From a virus, in the IMG/VR virus record IMGVR_UViG_3300037840_000689, positions 1-36,705 of that record: a DNA stretch of 36,705 bases. The stretch is one strand, 5' to 3'. A program made the translations under genes and the position numbers. Below the pieces are notes generated by a model that saw only the letters and a list, made by a program, of their open reading frames with translations, ran no database searches and was not told the DNA's origin. This document shows, in pieces, positions 1-6,645 of this stretch. The first letter of the stretch is position 1. Each line of letters begins with the position of its first letter.

Positions 1-996
1 ATGACGTACCGGCGATGCAAATGCCCCATGTGGATGTTCGGTTCCAGCGGTGGAAAACGGATACGGCAAGCTCTTGATACGTTGAGCTGGGAGCGGGCGG
101 ACGAAATACTTCGGGAGCGCGACCCTAGTGAAGTTCACGCGAAGATAACGTTGAAGACGGCAGCTGAGCGTTTCCTCTCCGATTGCCGATTGCGGATCAC
201 CAAAGAGTCCACGCGAAAATATGAGCTGGTGGTGAATGAACTGGTAGCGAAGATGGGCACCTTGGAGCCACGCGTGATTACTTCGGACGACCTGTCGCGT
301 CTGCGTGAACCGTGGGGCACCGGAACGTTCGCGCGAAAACGAATCGAGAAGATGAGGACGTTCTTCCGGTTCTGTCAGGAACGGGGATGGATTAAAGTCA
401 ACCCCGCGACGGTCATAAAAGTGCCGAGGTCAAAAGCAAGACAAGTGGTTCCCTTCTCCGATGCGGAGATGGAAAAGATCCTATGGGCAACGGAACTTTA
501 CCCTGACGACCCTCCGGGGCGACGGGCGAAAGTTAGAGCGTTCGTTCTTACGTTACGCTACACGGGGTTAAGAATCGGGGATGTGGTTGCTTTGAAACGG
601 GAGAGTGTGAGCGATGGGAAACTGCACATCCGAACCGCAAAGACAGGGACAAGTGTGTGGCTTCCTTTGAAGAAAGAAGCTCTGAGGGCGTTGGATTTGC
701 TTCCAAACCGGAGCGATTATTTTTTCTGGACGGGCAACGGGACGCTGAAAAGCGCCGTGTCATCATGGCATCGGAGCTTTGCGACGTTGTTCAAACTTGC
801 AGGAGTGAAGGGCCATCCCCATCAGTTCCGGCATCTGTTCTCGGTTGACCTTCTCTCGCACGGGGTTCCGATTGAGGACGTGGCGATCTTGCTGGGCCAT
901 TCGTCTAGCGCGATCACCGGAAAATACTACAACGCTTTCGTTAAGACGAGGCAGGAACGGCTTGAGGCCAACGTAATGAAAGCGTGGAAGGTTTGA
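1..996 (+). CDS. int: Tyrosine recombinase (phage integrase)
   Basis: This is a 331-residue site-specific recombinase that would catalyse integration and excision of the element. The catalytic set is visible: Arg191 in YTGLRIGD, Lys214 in AKTGT, HxxR at His274-Arg277, His300 in LLGHSS, and the nucleophile Tyr309 at the usual nine residues after the GH histidine. A SAM-like core-binding domain covers about residues 48-140. The N-terminus has a CKCP motif of the kind I associate with acidobacterial island integrases (memory only). It starts with ATG at the first base of the window, so its promoter and any attachment site to its left are not visible. It faces the opposite way to the structural genes, as expected at a prophage end. 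Confidence 0.95.
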   Translation: MTYRRCKCPMWMFGSSGGKRIRQALDTLSWERADEILRERDPSEVHAKITLKTAAERFLSDCRLRITKESTRKYELVVNELVAKMGTLEPRVITSDDLSRLREPWGTGTFARKRIEKMRTFFRFCQERGWIKVNPATVIKVPRSKARQVVPFSDAEMEKILWATELYPDDPPGRRAKVRAFVLTLRYTGLRIGDVVALKRESVSDGKLHIRTAKTGTSVWLPLKKEALRALDLLPNRSDYFFWTGNGTLKSAVSSWHRSFATLFKLAGVKGHPHQFRHLFSVDLLSHGVPIEDVAILLGHSSSAITGKYYNAFVKTRQERLEANVMKAWKV

Positions 997-1024
997 GCAA
1001 AGAATCCGCTTGACTTTTCCCTCC

Positions 1025-1033
1025 TGCTATGAT
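1025..1033 (+). promoter_or_regulatory. Extended -10 promoter for the AIPR gene
   Basis: The sequence TGCTATGAT matches an extended -10 element (TGnTATAAT, one mismatch) 28 bases after the integrase stop codon. Transcription would begin near 1040 and leave a leader of about 105 bases before the AIPR start codon. There is no well-placed -35 box, which extended -10 promoters do not need. Confidence 0.35.
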
Positions 1034-1069
1034 TTACTGGTCGAGATTTGGTGCTGCGGGAAACCTGTT

Positions 1070-1081
1070 GGGCGAAAGCCC
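1070..1081 (+). other. GNRA-capped hairpin in the AIPR leader
   Basis: GGGC-GAAA-GCCC forms a perfect four-pair stem with a GAAA tetraloop, in the middle of the untranslated stretch between integrase and AIPR gene. The surrounding G-rich sequence could extend the fold. Its role is unknown; it may belong to a structured 5' leader. Confidence 0.35.
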
Positions 1082-1144
1082 TGGGGCTGGCACTGAACGT
1101 AGTTAAATCCAAAAAAAGATGCTCCCGATCGGAAACGAAAGCGT

Positions 1145-2398
1145 ATGTCTTCCACCAGTAATCCCTCTGCTGTCCGTGAATTTCGCATCCGTGTCGATAA
1201 AAACCTCATCCGCAGTTTCGATGACCCACATGACAAGCTGCTTGGCATCCACCACGCGTACATTCGCGTAAAGGATTTTCCGAGCGGCGCAATCCCCGAC
1301 AAAGTTAATCCACGCAGTCACGAGGATTTGTCGGGCCGCATTTCGGACGCCATCAAGGAATCACTCGAAGACTCGACGACGTGGTTTCATTTAGTGAACC
1401 GTGGCCTGCTCGTTGTTGCGCAAAAAGCGTGGTACGACACTCGCACTGAAATGCTGCATATCGTCATTGATTCCGAAGACGACGGCGGCGTAGCTGACGG
1501 CGCGACGACGGACCGAACAATTCGCAACGTGAAGCAGGCAGTCTCGGCAGCTGATTTTGACAAACTCACTGACGCCGAGATTCCTGAGAAGTTGAAGCAG
1601 GCGTATGTCCACGTCGAAGTAATCTCCGGCAGCCCGCCAGATATGCTCGTCCCGCTCACGCGGGCGCGTAACACGAGTAATCAAGTGAAAGAGTTTGCTA
1701 TCGAGAACTTGGGTGGCGGCTTCGAGTGGTTGAAAACTCTCATCAATAATTCAACGCTGCGTGGGCGCATCCGCTTCCGCGAGAATGACCCCGAGCCGGT
1801 GGATGTCCGCACAGTGTTGGGGTTGCTGACGCTTTTCCACGAGAAGTGGAATGAGGGGAAAAAGGAGCCGGTCGTCGCGTACACCGGAAAGGGCTCAGTC
1901 ATGAAGTACTATCAGGATGAAGACTGGCGTCCGGGATACGAGGCACTTGCGCCGGTCGTGATTGATATTCTCACGCTATACGAATACATTCACGCGAACT
2001 TCAACGCCCAATACGAGAAGTACAAAGCTACGCAGGACAAGGGCAGCCGTCTCGGTGGCCGGAAGGAAGTGCGTTACACAGGCAACGAGTGGACGCTGCC
2101 AATGACAGGCTTCAAGACGAAGCACTTCATTTCCGATGGATGGCTCTATCCGATGCTCGGCGCGTTCCGTATGCTTTTGGATTTTCCGAAAACGAGCCGC
2201 GGTGCGGTGAAATGGATTGTTCCCGACGCAAAGAAGTTTTACGACGATAATGGTTCAGCGTTTGTTGCCGATGTGTGCGACCAATCTGAATCGTTGGGGA
2301 ACAATGCAAACGCGACCGGCAAAAGCCGTCCGTTATGGAATAACCTGCGGACGAAAATGGAACTACACCGCATGAAGATTCTTGCGGGCCAAGAATAA
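1145..2398 (+). CDS. AIPR-family abortive phage infection protein
   Basis: This 417-residue protein resembles the AIPR (abortive infection phage resistance) family. Matching features are the NRGLLVVA strand at about residues 85-92, the glycine-rich GGVADGATT turn at 114-122 (usually GGxxDGxHT in the family, so the histidine is replaced), and the ARNTSNQV motif at 174-181 followed by a GGGFEW segment. No membrane segment or signal peptide is seen. AIPR proteins are implicated in defence, but their biochemical activity is poorly defined. The gene stands alone between a candidate extended -10 promoter and a strong terminator, beside a TIR gene and a restriction system, which supports a defence role. 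The ATG start is preceded only by weak purine-rich sequence. Confidence 0.72.
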   Translation: MSSTSNPSAVREFRIRVDKNLIRSFDDPHDKLLGIHHAYIRVKDFPSGAIPDKVNPRSHEDLSGRISDAIKESLEDSTTWFHLVNRGLLVVAQKAWYDTRTEMLHIVIDSEDDGGVADGATTDRTIRNVKQAVSAADFDKLTDAEIPEKLKQAYVHVEVISGSPPDMLVPLTRARNTSNQVKEFAIENLGGGFEWLKTLINNSTLRGRIRFRENDPEPVDVRTVLGLLTLFHEKWNEGKKEPVVAYTGKGSVMKYYQDEDWRPGYEALAPVVIDILTLYEYIHANFNAQYEKYKATQDKGSRLGGRKEVRYTGNEWTLPMTGFKTKHFISDGWLYPMLGAFRMLLDFPKTSRGAVKWIVPDAKKFYDDNGSAFVADVCDQSESLGNNANATGKSRPLWNNLRTKMELHRMKILAGQE

Positions 2399-2403
2399 CT
2401 TCA

Positions 2404-2446
2404 ATCCGGCGCGGTCGCTCGTTTCAGGGCCGCGCCGATTTTATTT
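2404..2446 (+). terminator. Rho-independent terminator after the AIPR gene
   Basis: A perfect eight-pair GC stem (CGGCGCGG at 2407-2414 with CCGCGCCG at 2430-2437) has a 15-base loop and is followed by a T-rich run. It begins nine bases after the AIPR stop codon. Confidence 0.8.
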
Positions 2447-3052
2447 TTCGTCGTGACAAGGACAGTTACACCCTGAGGGATAGCAGTCCCCATGATCGCC
2501 CTTCCAACAAGCCCTAGAAATATCGTTGTCTCTTTCTTGAGTTTCTTGATTCATATTTACGAATTAGATTTCGGATATGACCCCCCTACCCCCCTTTTTC
2601 CTCCGAAAAAATTCGGCGAAACGATTTTTGGACTTCGCTCTCTGAGTGATGAGGGCAGAAACGTTATGACTGCTTTCGGCGGGTTCTGCGTCGCCTGTCA
2701 TAATTTCCTCATCATTCAAAGAACGAATGGGAAGCAAGAGGGCCGGTCATATTCACGAATTGAGTTTCGGACGAGGATTAAGCTCCCTCGCAAGCTGACC
2801 TCGCGCACTTATCCCTGCGCGATTTGACCCCTGGGAAAAGAAAAACCCTTTGGCGAGCCTACGAGTTTTGACTTTGACCTTGACCTTGCGATCTCGTCTC
2901 CGCTCACAGGCTACCCAAAGAGTTCGATGTAACCTGTAGCTCGCCTCTCCGTTGCCGGAGATATTTCAATTAAAGCAAACCTGCGGGGTCGCGCAAGGCC
3001 GGATTGGGGATAACGCTTGATAGCGGGGATGGTACCCGGTACCATCGGCCAA
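2447..3052 (+). other. About 600 bp without a convincing gene
   Basis: No well-supported gene is seen here. A 111-codon open frame at 2492-2827 has no recognisable domain and odd composition. The stretch holds a small hairpin (CCGAA-AAAA-TTCGG near 2606) and an imperfect inverted repeat (ACAGGCTAC with GTAACCTGT, one mismatch, near 2910-2940). The latter could be regulatory for the downstream TIR gene. The base composition shift suggests a junction between separately acquired cargo genes. Confidence 0.4.
3031..3043. promoter_or_regulatory. GGTACC-C-GGTACC dyad before the TIR start
   Basis: Two copies of the palindrome GGTACC are separated by one base and together form a 13-base inverted repeat, ten bases before the preferred ATG of the TIR gene. 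The position suits an operator or an mRNA hairpin affecting initiation. No regulator can be assigned. Confidence 0.35.
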
Positions 3053-3742
3053 ATGGCCAGATGCACAGCACCGGTATATGGTCATCGTACAGCGAGCGGT
3101 CGAGACGCCTGCCCGGTATGCGGTGGCCGCTCTAGGGGCTACAGTGGCTACAGCTACCGGTCGTACTCGGCTCCGAGTTACTCCTCGTCCGGGAGTAGCT
3201 GGGGCGGCGGCGGGTCCGACGGCAGTGCAAGACCGCGCTGGTCGCCAGCCGGTTCGTCCGTGGTGTACACGCCTGCCGAAGTGCGGGCACTCACGCCGGT
3301 CCGCGACAGCGTCGTAAAGAGAGTGCCGCTTCCTGAGTTTCGGGATGTCTTTCTCTGCCATGCGTGGGACGACCGGGCGGGGGCCGCAAAGGAGCTGCAC
3401 GACCAGCTTGAATCACGCGGTGTCTCCGTTTGGTTTAGCGAGAAGGACGTCGCCCTTGGCACACCGTTGCTCCGCGAAATTGACAAGGGGCTGGCGAAGT
3501 CGCGAGTCGGGATTGTGCTGGTGACCCCTGCGTTTTTGAGCCGCCTCCGAGGAGAGGGTATCGCCGAGAAAGAGCTATCGGCACTCCTAGCACGTGACCT
3601 GCTCGTCCCGATTGTGCATGGCACGACGTATGAAGCTCTCCGCGAAGTCAGCCCCCTGCTCGGCTCCCGGAGCGGATTGAGTACTACTGAAAATCCGATG
3701 CCAGCCGTCGCAGCGAAGCTCGCCGAGCTGATCGCCCTCTAG
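3053..3742 (+). CDS. TIR-domain protein, probable NAD-directed defence effector
   Basis: I chose the ATG at 3053 (229 residues) over an in-frame TTG at 3017, because homologs I recall begin with the same MARC... N-terminus. Residues 1-25 carry Cys4 and a CPVC pair that may bind metal. Residues 28-68 form a Ser/Tyr/Gly-rich low-complexity linker. A TIR domain covers about 97-205: DVFLCHAWDD (beta A), VSVWFSEKD (BB region), and an AEKEL segment whose Glu174 fits the catalytic glutamate of NAD-cleaving TIR domains. Bacterial TIR proteins often act in abortive defence by depleting NAD or making signal nucleotides; this is family knowledge, not shown here. The gene looks more GC-rich than its neighbours, suggesting separate acquisition. 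No partner sensor gene is adjacent. Confidence 0.85.
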   Translation: MARCTAPVYGHRTASGRDACPVCGGRSRGYSGYSYRSYSAPSYSSSGSSWGGGGSDGSARPRWSPAGSSVVYTPAEVRALTPVRDSVVKRVPLPEFRDVFLCHAWDDRAGAAKELHDQLESRGVSVWFSEKDVALGTPLLREIDKGLAKSRVGIVLVTPAFLSRLRGEGIAEKELSALLARDLLVPIVHGTTYEALREVSPLLGSRSGLSTTENPMPAVAAKLAELIAL

Positions 3743-3791
3743 GTTTTACTGCCGAACAAGAAAAAACCGCGCCCATTCAAGGGTGAGCGGT

Positions 3792-3813
3792 ACAAAGGCA
3801 AGCCTTTGTTTTG
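3792..3813 (+). terminator. Terminator-like hairpin after the TIR gene
   Basis: ACAAAGG and CCTTTGT form a seven-pair stem with a CAAG loop at 3792-3809 and run into TTTTG. It lies 50 bases after the TIR stop codon. The stem is only moderately GC-rich, so termination may be partial. Confidence 0.5.
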
Positions 3814-3830
3814 TGGTTGCGAATAGGATT

Positions 3831-3849
3831 CAAACCGATCCTCGGTTTG
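3831..3849. promoter_or_regulatory. Candidate restriction-modification operator, left copy
   Basis: CAAACCGA-TCC-TCGGTTTG is a perfect inverted repeat with eight-base arms, in the 267-bp gap before the XRE regulator. It shares the pattern AACC-N7-GGTT, with identical spacing, with the dyad at 5765-5781 beside the methyltransferase. A control (C) protein acting at both ends of the system would explain this. It could alternatively be a small hairpin. Confidence 0.45.
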
Positions 3850-3936
3850 TTCGACCTATCGACCAATGATGAAGCCGTGCGCTTTTCGGTTCCATTACAG
3901 CGACCGCCGCGCCGGCAACCGGCCCCATTAGACCGT

Positions 3937-4007
3937 CGGTAGCTCCCATAATTTGACGTATAAAACCGTCCATCATCAGTTCTATACTCTTTCCGGTAGC
4001 TCCGATA
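3937..4007. repeat. Direct repeat flanking the regulator promoter region
   Basis: CGGTAGCTCCnATA occurs at 3937-3950 and again at 3994-4007, 57 bases apart, with one mismatch. Between them lies a TATACT sequence (3983-3988) that could be the -10 box of the regulator promoter. The second copy ends two bases before the preferred GTG start. Repeats in this position often bind an autoregulatory XRE protein. Confidence 0.4.
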
Positions 4008-4009
4008 CC

Positions 4010-4240
4010 GTGCCCAATGAAGCGTATAAGAAGCTCGGGGAAATACTTGTGGATCTACGGACTCGTGCCGGTCTGACGCAAACGGAGCTGGCGAAACGGC
4101 TCAAGCGACCGCAATCGTTCGTTTCAAAGTACGAACGCGGGGAGCGGGGCCTGGATGTTGTGGAAATTCGCGATGTTGCCGTGGCTCTGGGAATCGATCC
4201 GATCCGCCTTTTGAAAAAGTTGTATCGGGAGAGCAAGTGA
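4010..4240 (+). CDS. XRE-family helix-turn-helix regulator, likely R-M controller
   Basis: This is a 76-residue single-domain DNA-binding protein. The segment [20 protein letters not shown] is a textbook XRE helix-turn-helix and is followed by [11 protein letters not shown]. The size and domain match restriction-modification control (C) proteins. I prefer the GTG at 4010; an in-frame TTG at 3953 would add 19 residues that look non-homologous. The stop codon overlaps the start of the nuclease gene (GTGA), so the two are translationally coupled, as is usual for C-R pairs. It would repress or activate the R and M promoters to delay nuclease expression after entry. The family assignment is firm; the C-protein role is inferred from context. 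Confidence 0.85.
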   Translation: MPNEAYKKLGEILVDLRTRAGLTQTELAKRLKRPQSFVSKYERGERGLDVVEIRDVAVALGIDPIRLLKKLYRESK

Positions 4241-4866
4241 AGATCGTTCGCGTCGAAAGCCTGTTCAATTGCGGTCCCTATGCGGGGTCGGCGGATTGGA
4301 TTGCCCGAAGGAAGGAGATTCATGACGCGGTGGAGAAATGCGATTGGCCGCCCGGGACCGGCAAATTCACGATCTTTCCGGGGAAGCATGCGAACGGTGT
4401 AGTTCCCATTAAGAAAGAATTTCAAATCGAATTACAAAAGCGAGGGTGGACGATTGAAGGGGAGGCGAAAAATAAATTAAATCAGGTACTGGGCGACTTC
4501 GATGCCATTGTTATTGGCAAGGGTGGAACGGTGGTCGCGGAATGGGAGACGGGGAATATCTCGTCAAGCCACCGGTCCGTGAACAAATTGCTTATGCAGA
4601 TATCGGACGGTGTGGCAGCAGCGGGTGTTTTGGTCGTTCCATCGCGATCCCTCTACGGATATTTGACGGATCGGATTGGCAGCATCACAGAACTGGAGGG
4701 CTACCTTCATTTTTGGAAGAAGTTTCCTTGCGAGAGCGGGGTTCTTGAATTCATCGTTATTGAGCAGGACGCGGTGAGCGTCGACGTTCCGAAGATTCCA
4801 AAGGGTTCGGACGGAAACGCAAAAAAGAAAATGAAGAAGAAGAAAAAGAAGAAGAAAAAAAGCTAA
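4237..4866 (+). CDS. BamHI/BglII-like type II restriction endonuclease
   Basis: The 209-residue protein starts with a GTG overlapping the regulator stop. Family features are [10 protein letters not shown] near residue 53, GDFDAIVI at 86-93 with candidate metal ligands Asp87/Asp89, the [13 protein letters not shown] block with Glu102 and Glu104, and [13 protein letters not shown] near 134-146. I associate these with BamHI-type enzymes, whose relatives cut GGATCC or related GATC-cored sites; the actual site here is unknown. The protein ends in an unusual lysine run of about 14 residues, encoded by an A-rich tract. Its stop codon overlaps the methyltransferase stop by four bases, tail to tail. 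Together with the methylase it should cleave unmethylated incoming DNA. Confidence 0.8.
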   Translation: MKIVRVESLFNCGPYAGSADWIARRKEIHDAVEKCDWPPGTGKFTIFPGKHANGVVPIKKEFQIELQKRGWTIEGEAKNKLNQVLGDFDAIVIGKGGTVVAEWETGNISSSHRSVNKLLMQISDGVAAAGVLVVPSRSLYGYLTDRIGSITELEGYLHFWKKFPCESGVLEFIVIEQDAVSVDVPKIPKGSDGNAKKKMKKKKKKKKKS

Positions 4867-5741
4867 GATTCGACGTAATCGTTGTTCTTGTGCGAGCGGA
4901 TCTCGCCGCTTTCAAGCCGGTCAATAATTTCCTTTGTTGAATCGATATCCATCCCGATCCATTCCCTGCCCTTCTTTTCACAGACCGCGTATGTCGTTCC
5001 GCTGCCGCCGAATGGGTCAAGAACGAGATTGCCCGAGTACGTGGACATTTCCACGACGCGGTCAAGGATCTTGGTGGAAAGCGCGTTGGCGCGCCGCCCC
5101 TTTGATTTGAATTTCCAATGGCGGACGGGCGGAATATCGGACCATACGTCTTTGAGGGTGACGCCTTTCGGATTCATAGCGTGCCGGTGGCCGCCGTAAT
5201 CCTTCACTTCGCCGCCGCAATGCCGACATTTTTGGATCGGCGTCCGGATGCGGTTAAAGGTTTTTGGATTCCCTTTGGAGTAGTAGAGCAAGCTGTAATG
5301 GCTAGGATGCAGCCGTCCGGGAATCGGCAGCGATGCGGAGATTTCAACCGCAATCCAATGGCGGAATTCCATTCCGAGTCCGGAGAGATGTGCGCCCAAA
5401 AGAACGTTCCATTTGGGCAAATTATAAAGGAAAAGAGCGCCGCCCGGTTTCAGCGTCCGGACACATTCATTTATCCATAGCTTGCACCACGCGACGTATT
5501 CTTCTTCTGGTTTAAGGTCGTTGAAGCTGGTGCCGTACTTTTTCCCAAGGTTGAATGGCGGGTCGGCAAAGACGGTATGCGCAATCTCGCTTCTGAGGGA
5601 GGGAAGGATTTTCATGCAGTCACCGGAGAACAACGCCCCGAGTGAAGAAACGTAGACAGGTTTGGCGTGCGCCTCCGCGTTCAAAACGCGTGAAGGATCG
5701 AATACCTTTTCGTCAAGTTTCAGCGCTGATTGCCGAGCCAA
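4863..5741 (-). CDS. Site-specific DNA methyltransferase (beta class, DPPF)
   Basis: This is a 292-residue amino-methyltransferase and the protective partner of the nuclease. Catalytic motif IV, DPPF, is at residues 60-63 and precedes the AdoMet-binding motif DPFGGSGTT at 242-250; this order defines the beta class. DPPF suggests N6-adenine methylation, whereas methylases of BamHI itself make N4-methylcytosine with an SPPY-type motif. A CRHC pair followed by a histidine-rich segment at 172-186 may be a zinc knuckle in the target-recognition region. The start is a TTG with GGAGA placed eight bases upstream; no ATG fits the N-terminus. Upstream lies a dyad resembling the one before the regulator. 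Confidence 0.9.
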   Translation of the reverse strand: MARQSALKLDEKVFDPSRVLNAEAHAKPVYVSSLGALFSGDCMKILPSLRSEIAHTVFADPPFNLGKKYGTSFNDLKPEEEYVAWCKLWINECVRTLKPGGALFLYNLPKWNVLLGAHLSGLGMEFRHWIAVEISASLPIPGRLHPSHYSLLYYSKGNPKTFNRIRTPIQKCRHCGGEVKDYGGHRHAMNPKGVTLKDVWSDIPPVRHWKFKSKGRRANALSTKILDRVVEMSTYSGNLVLDPFGGSGTTYAVCEKKGREWIGMDIDSTKEIIDRLESGEIRSHKNNDYVES

Positions 5742-5764
5742 TCGTTTTCTCCGATGAACGAGAA

Positions 5765-5781
5765 TAACCCAAAATGGGTTA
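5765..5781. promoter_or_regulatory. Candidate restriction-modification operator, right copy
   Basis: TAACCCA-AAA-TGGGTTA is a perfect dyad with seven-base arms, 23 bases upstream of the methyltransferase start. It shares AACC-N7-GGTT with the dyad at 3831-3849. It is a good candidate binding site for the XRE regulator controlling methylase transcription. Confidence 0.45.
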
Positions 5782-5796
5782 AGTAGACAAACCTAC

Positions 5797-6240
5797 CTAG
5801 TTAACGAGACCAAGTATACGCGCACACGTCCACCTTCCCAAAAACCCATTTGAGATCATCGCGTCTGCCATTCTTATCGCGTCCGGAGGATTGATGGGAC
5901 TGCCGTAGATGTGAAAGCGTGTGGACATATCGGCCCACGTTCCGGTGCCGAGAACATCGGACGCTCCACGATTGAATTGCAAGATGCCGTCGCTGATTAG
6001 ATTGTTTGAATCCGGTCGACTGACGTTCACACCCTGGCTTTCGCATTGGATGAGTTTCTCAATAATGGCGGCGTTTTTAATGGGTCCAGGCACCAAATAG
6101 GCCCAATTGCGGCCTGAAATGACCGTTTGGGGCGTTGTGATTGGACCACTGACGGCGTAACTACGCGCTGGGAGGCAAAATGGGGCAATGGCGAGGGCTA
6201 GAACGGTGGGAATGAGGAGACAAGGCTTTGTAATAATGAT
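5797..6240 (-). CDS. Secreted lysozyme-like (transglycosylase-type) endolysin
   Basis: The C-terminal 100 residues hold an IIEKLIQCESQG helix with a likely catalytic Glu, a DGILQFN segment and a GTGTW motif, typical of small lysozyme-like muramidases or transglycosylases. The first TTG/GTG (near 6096) would start inside this domain. However, the frame stays open for 48 more codons to 6240 and encodes a basic residue, a hydrophobic run (CLLIPTVLALAIAPFC) and an alanine-rich cleavage-like site, a convincing signal peptide. No ATG, GTG or TTG precedes that peptide in frame. Initiation could use ATC/ATT at 6240-6232, or the upstream ATG separated by an amber codon at 6261-6259. It would hydrolyse peptidoglycan and could exit by the Sec route. 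The exact start is uncertain. Confidence 0.65.
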   Translation of the reverse strand: MIITKPCLLIPTVLALAIAPFCLPARSYAVSGPITTPQTVISGRNWAYLVPGPIKNAAIIEKLIQCESQGVNVSRPDSNNLISDGILQFNRGASDVLGTGTWADMSTRFHIYGSPINPPDAIRMADAMISNGFLGRWTCARILGLVN

Positions 6241-6303
6241 GCTGGCTGTCCAGCCGCCCTATTTGGGCATCAACCGCATTTAAGGGTTGAGGTTAAGTTT
6301 GGC

Positions 6304-6338
6304 GACCTCTTAAGGGTACCGAGCGCTCGGGAGAGGTC
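6304..6338. promoter_or_regulatory. Nested palindrome before the lysin gene
   Basis: GACCTCT (6304-6310) and AGAGGTC (6332-6338) form outer arms around a perfect 12-base palindrome CCGAGCGCTCGG (6319-6330). It sits in the 200-bp gap upstream of the lysozyme-like gene and could be an operator or a folded RNA element. Confidence 0.35.
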
Positions 6339-6359
6339 AAGGATCGTTTTGGGGATAGC

Positions 6360-6395
6360 AAAAAGGCCCGCGTAGATTGGTTGGTGGGGCCTTTT
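6360..6395 (-). terminator. Terminator below the DUF932 operon
   Basis: AAAAGGCCC and GGGCCTTTT form a nine-pair stem with a 17-base loop. On the - strand it ends in a T run, as expected for a factor-independent terminator. The symmetry means it may also work on + transcripts. It lies about 50 bases after the stop of the small acidic protein gene. Confidence 0.75.
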
Positions 6396-6444
6396 GTGGC
6401 GATATTGGCGGAGTTGGGCCGCGACGGGTTGGACGCGGCGGAGA

Positions 6445-6645
6445 TCAGTCTGATTCGTCGGACTCATCCGATTCTTGGGGCGGATCGGCGACGATAGGGA
6501 TTGCGAGAAGCTCAAGCACCTTTTGGGGATCGGTGCCATAGAGCTGCGTGCAGGTTTCCAGTTCGAACGCGATCTGTTCGCGCATCATGTTGACGGCACG
6601 TTCATAGGCGAGGTCGCTTCCTTTGGGGATGTCGGCGAGTTTCAT
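6445..6645 (-). CDS. Small acidic protein of unknown function
   Basis: This is a 66-residue protein that starts in a four-base ATGA overlap with the stop of the DUF932 gene, so the two are translationally coupled. The N-terminal half is helical (DLAYERAVNMMREQIAFELE). The C-terminus is very acidic and ends in repeated Ser-Asp/Glu. There is no recognised domain and no membrane segment. Coupling suggests it works with, or is dosed like, the DUF932 protein. It is followed by a terminator. Confidence 0.7.
   Translation of the reverse strand: MKLADIPKGSDLAYERAVNMMREQIAFELETCTQLYGTDPQKVLELLAIPIVADPPQESDESDESD

Noticed and set aside
1010-1033. TTGACT and TATGAT as a standard promoter
   Set aside because: The spacer is only 12 bases; the extended -10 alone is more plausible.
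2492-2827. A 111-codon open frame on the + strand
   Set aside because: No domain, no clear ribosome-binding site, unusual composition and stop-poor by chance in a noncoding stretch.
3815-3925. tRNA-like sequence on the - strand (T-loop-like GGTTTGAATCC and an acceptor-like GGTTGC/GCAACC pairing)
   Set aside because: The span is about 108 bases, no convincing anticodon or D arm forms, and the T stem has a mismatch. The stronger signal there is the perfect dyad at 3831-3849.
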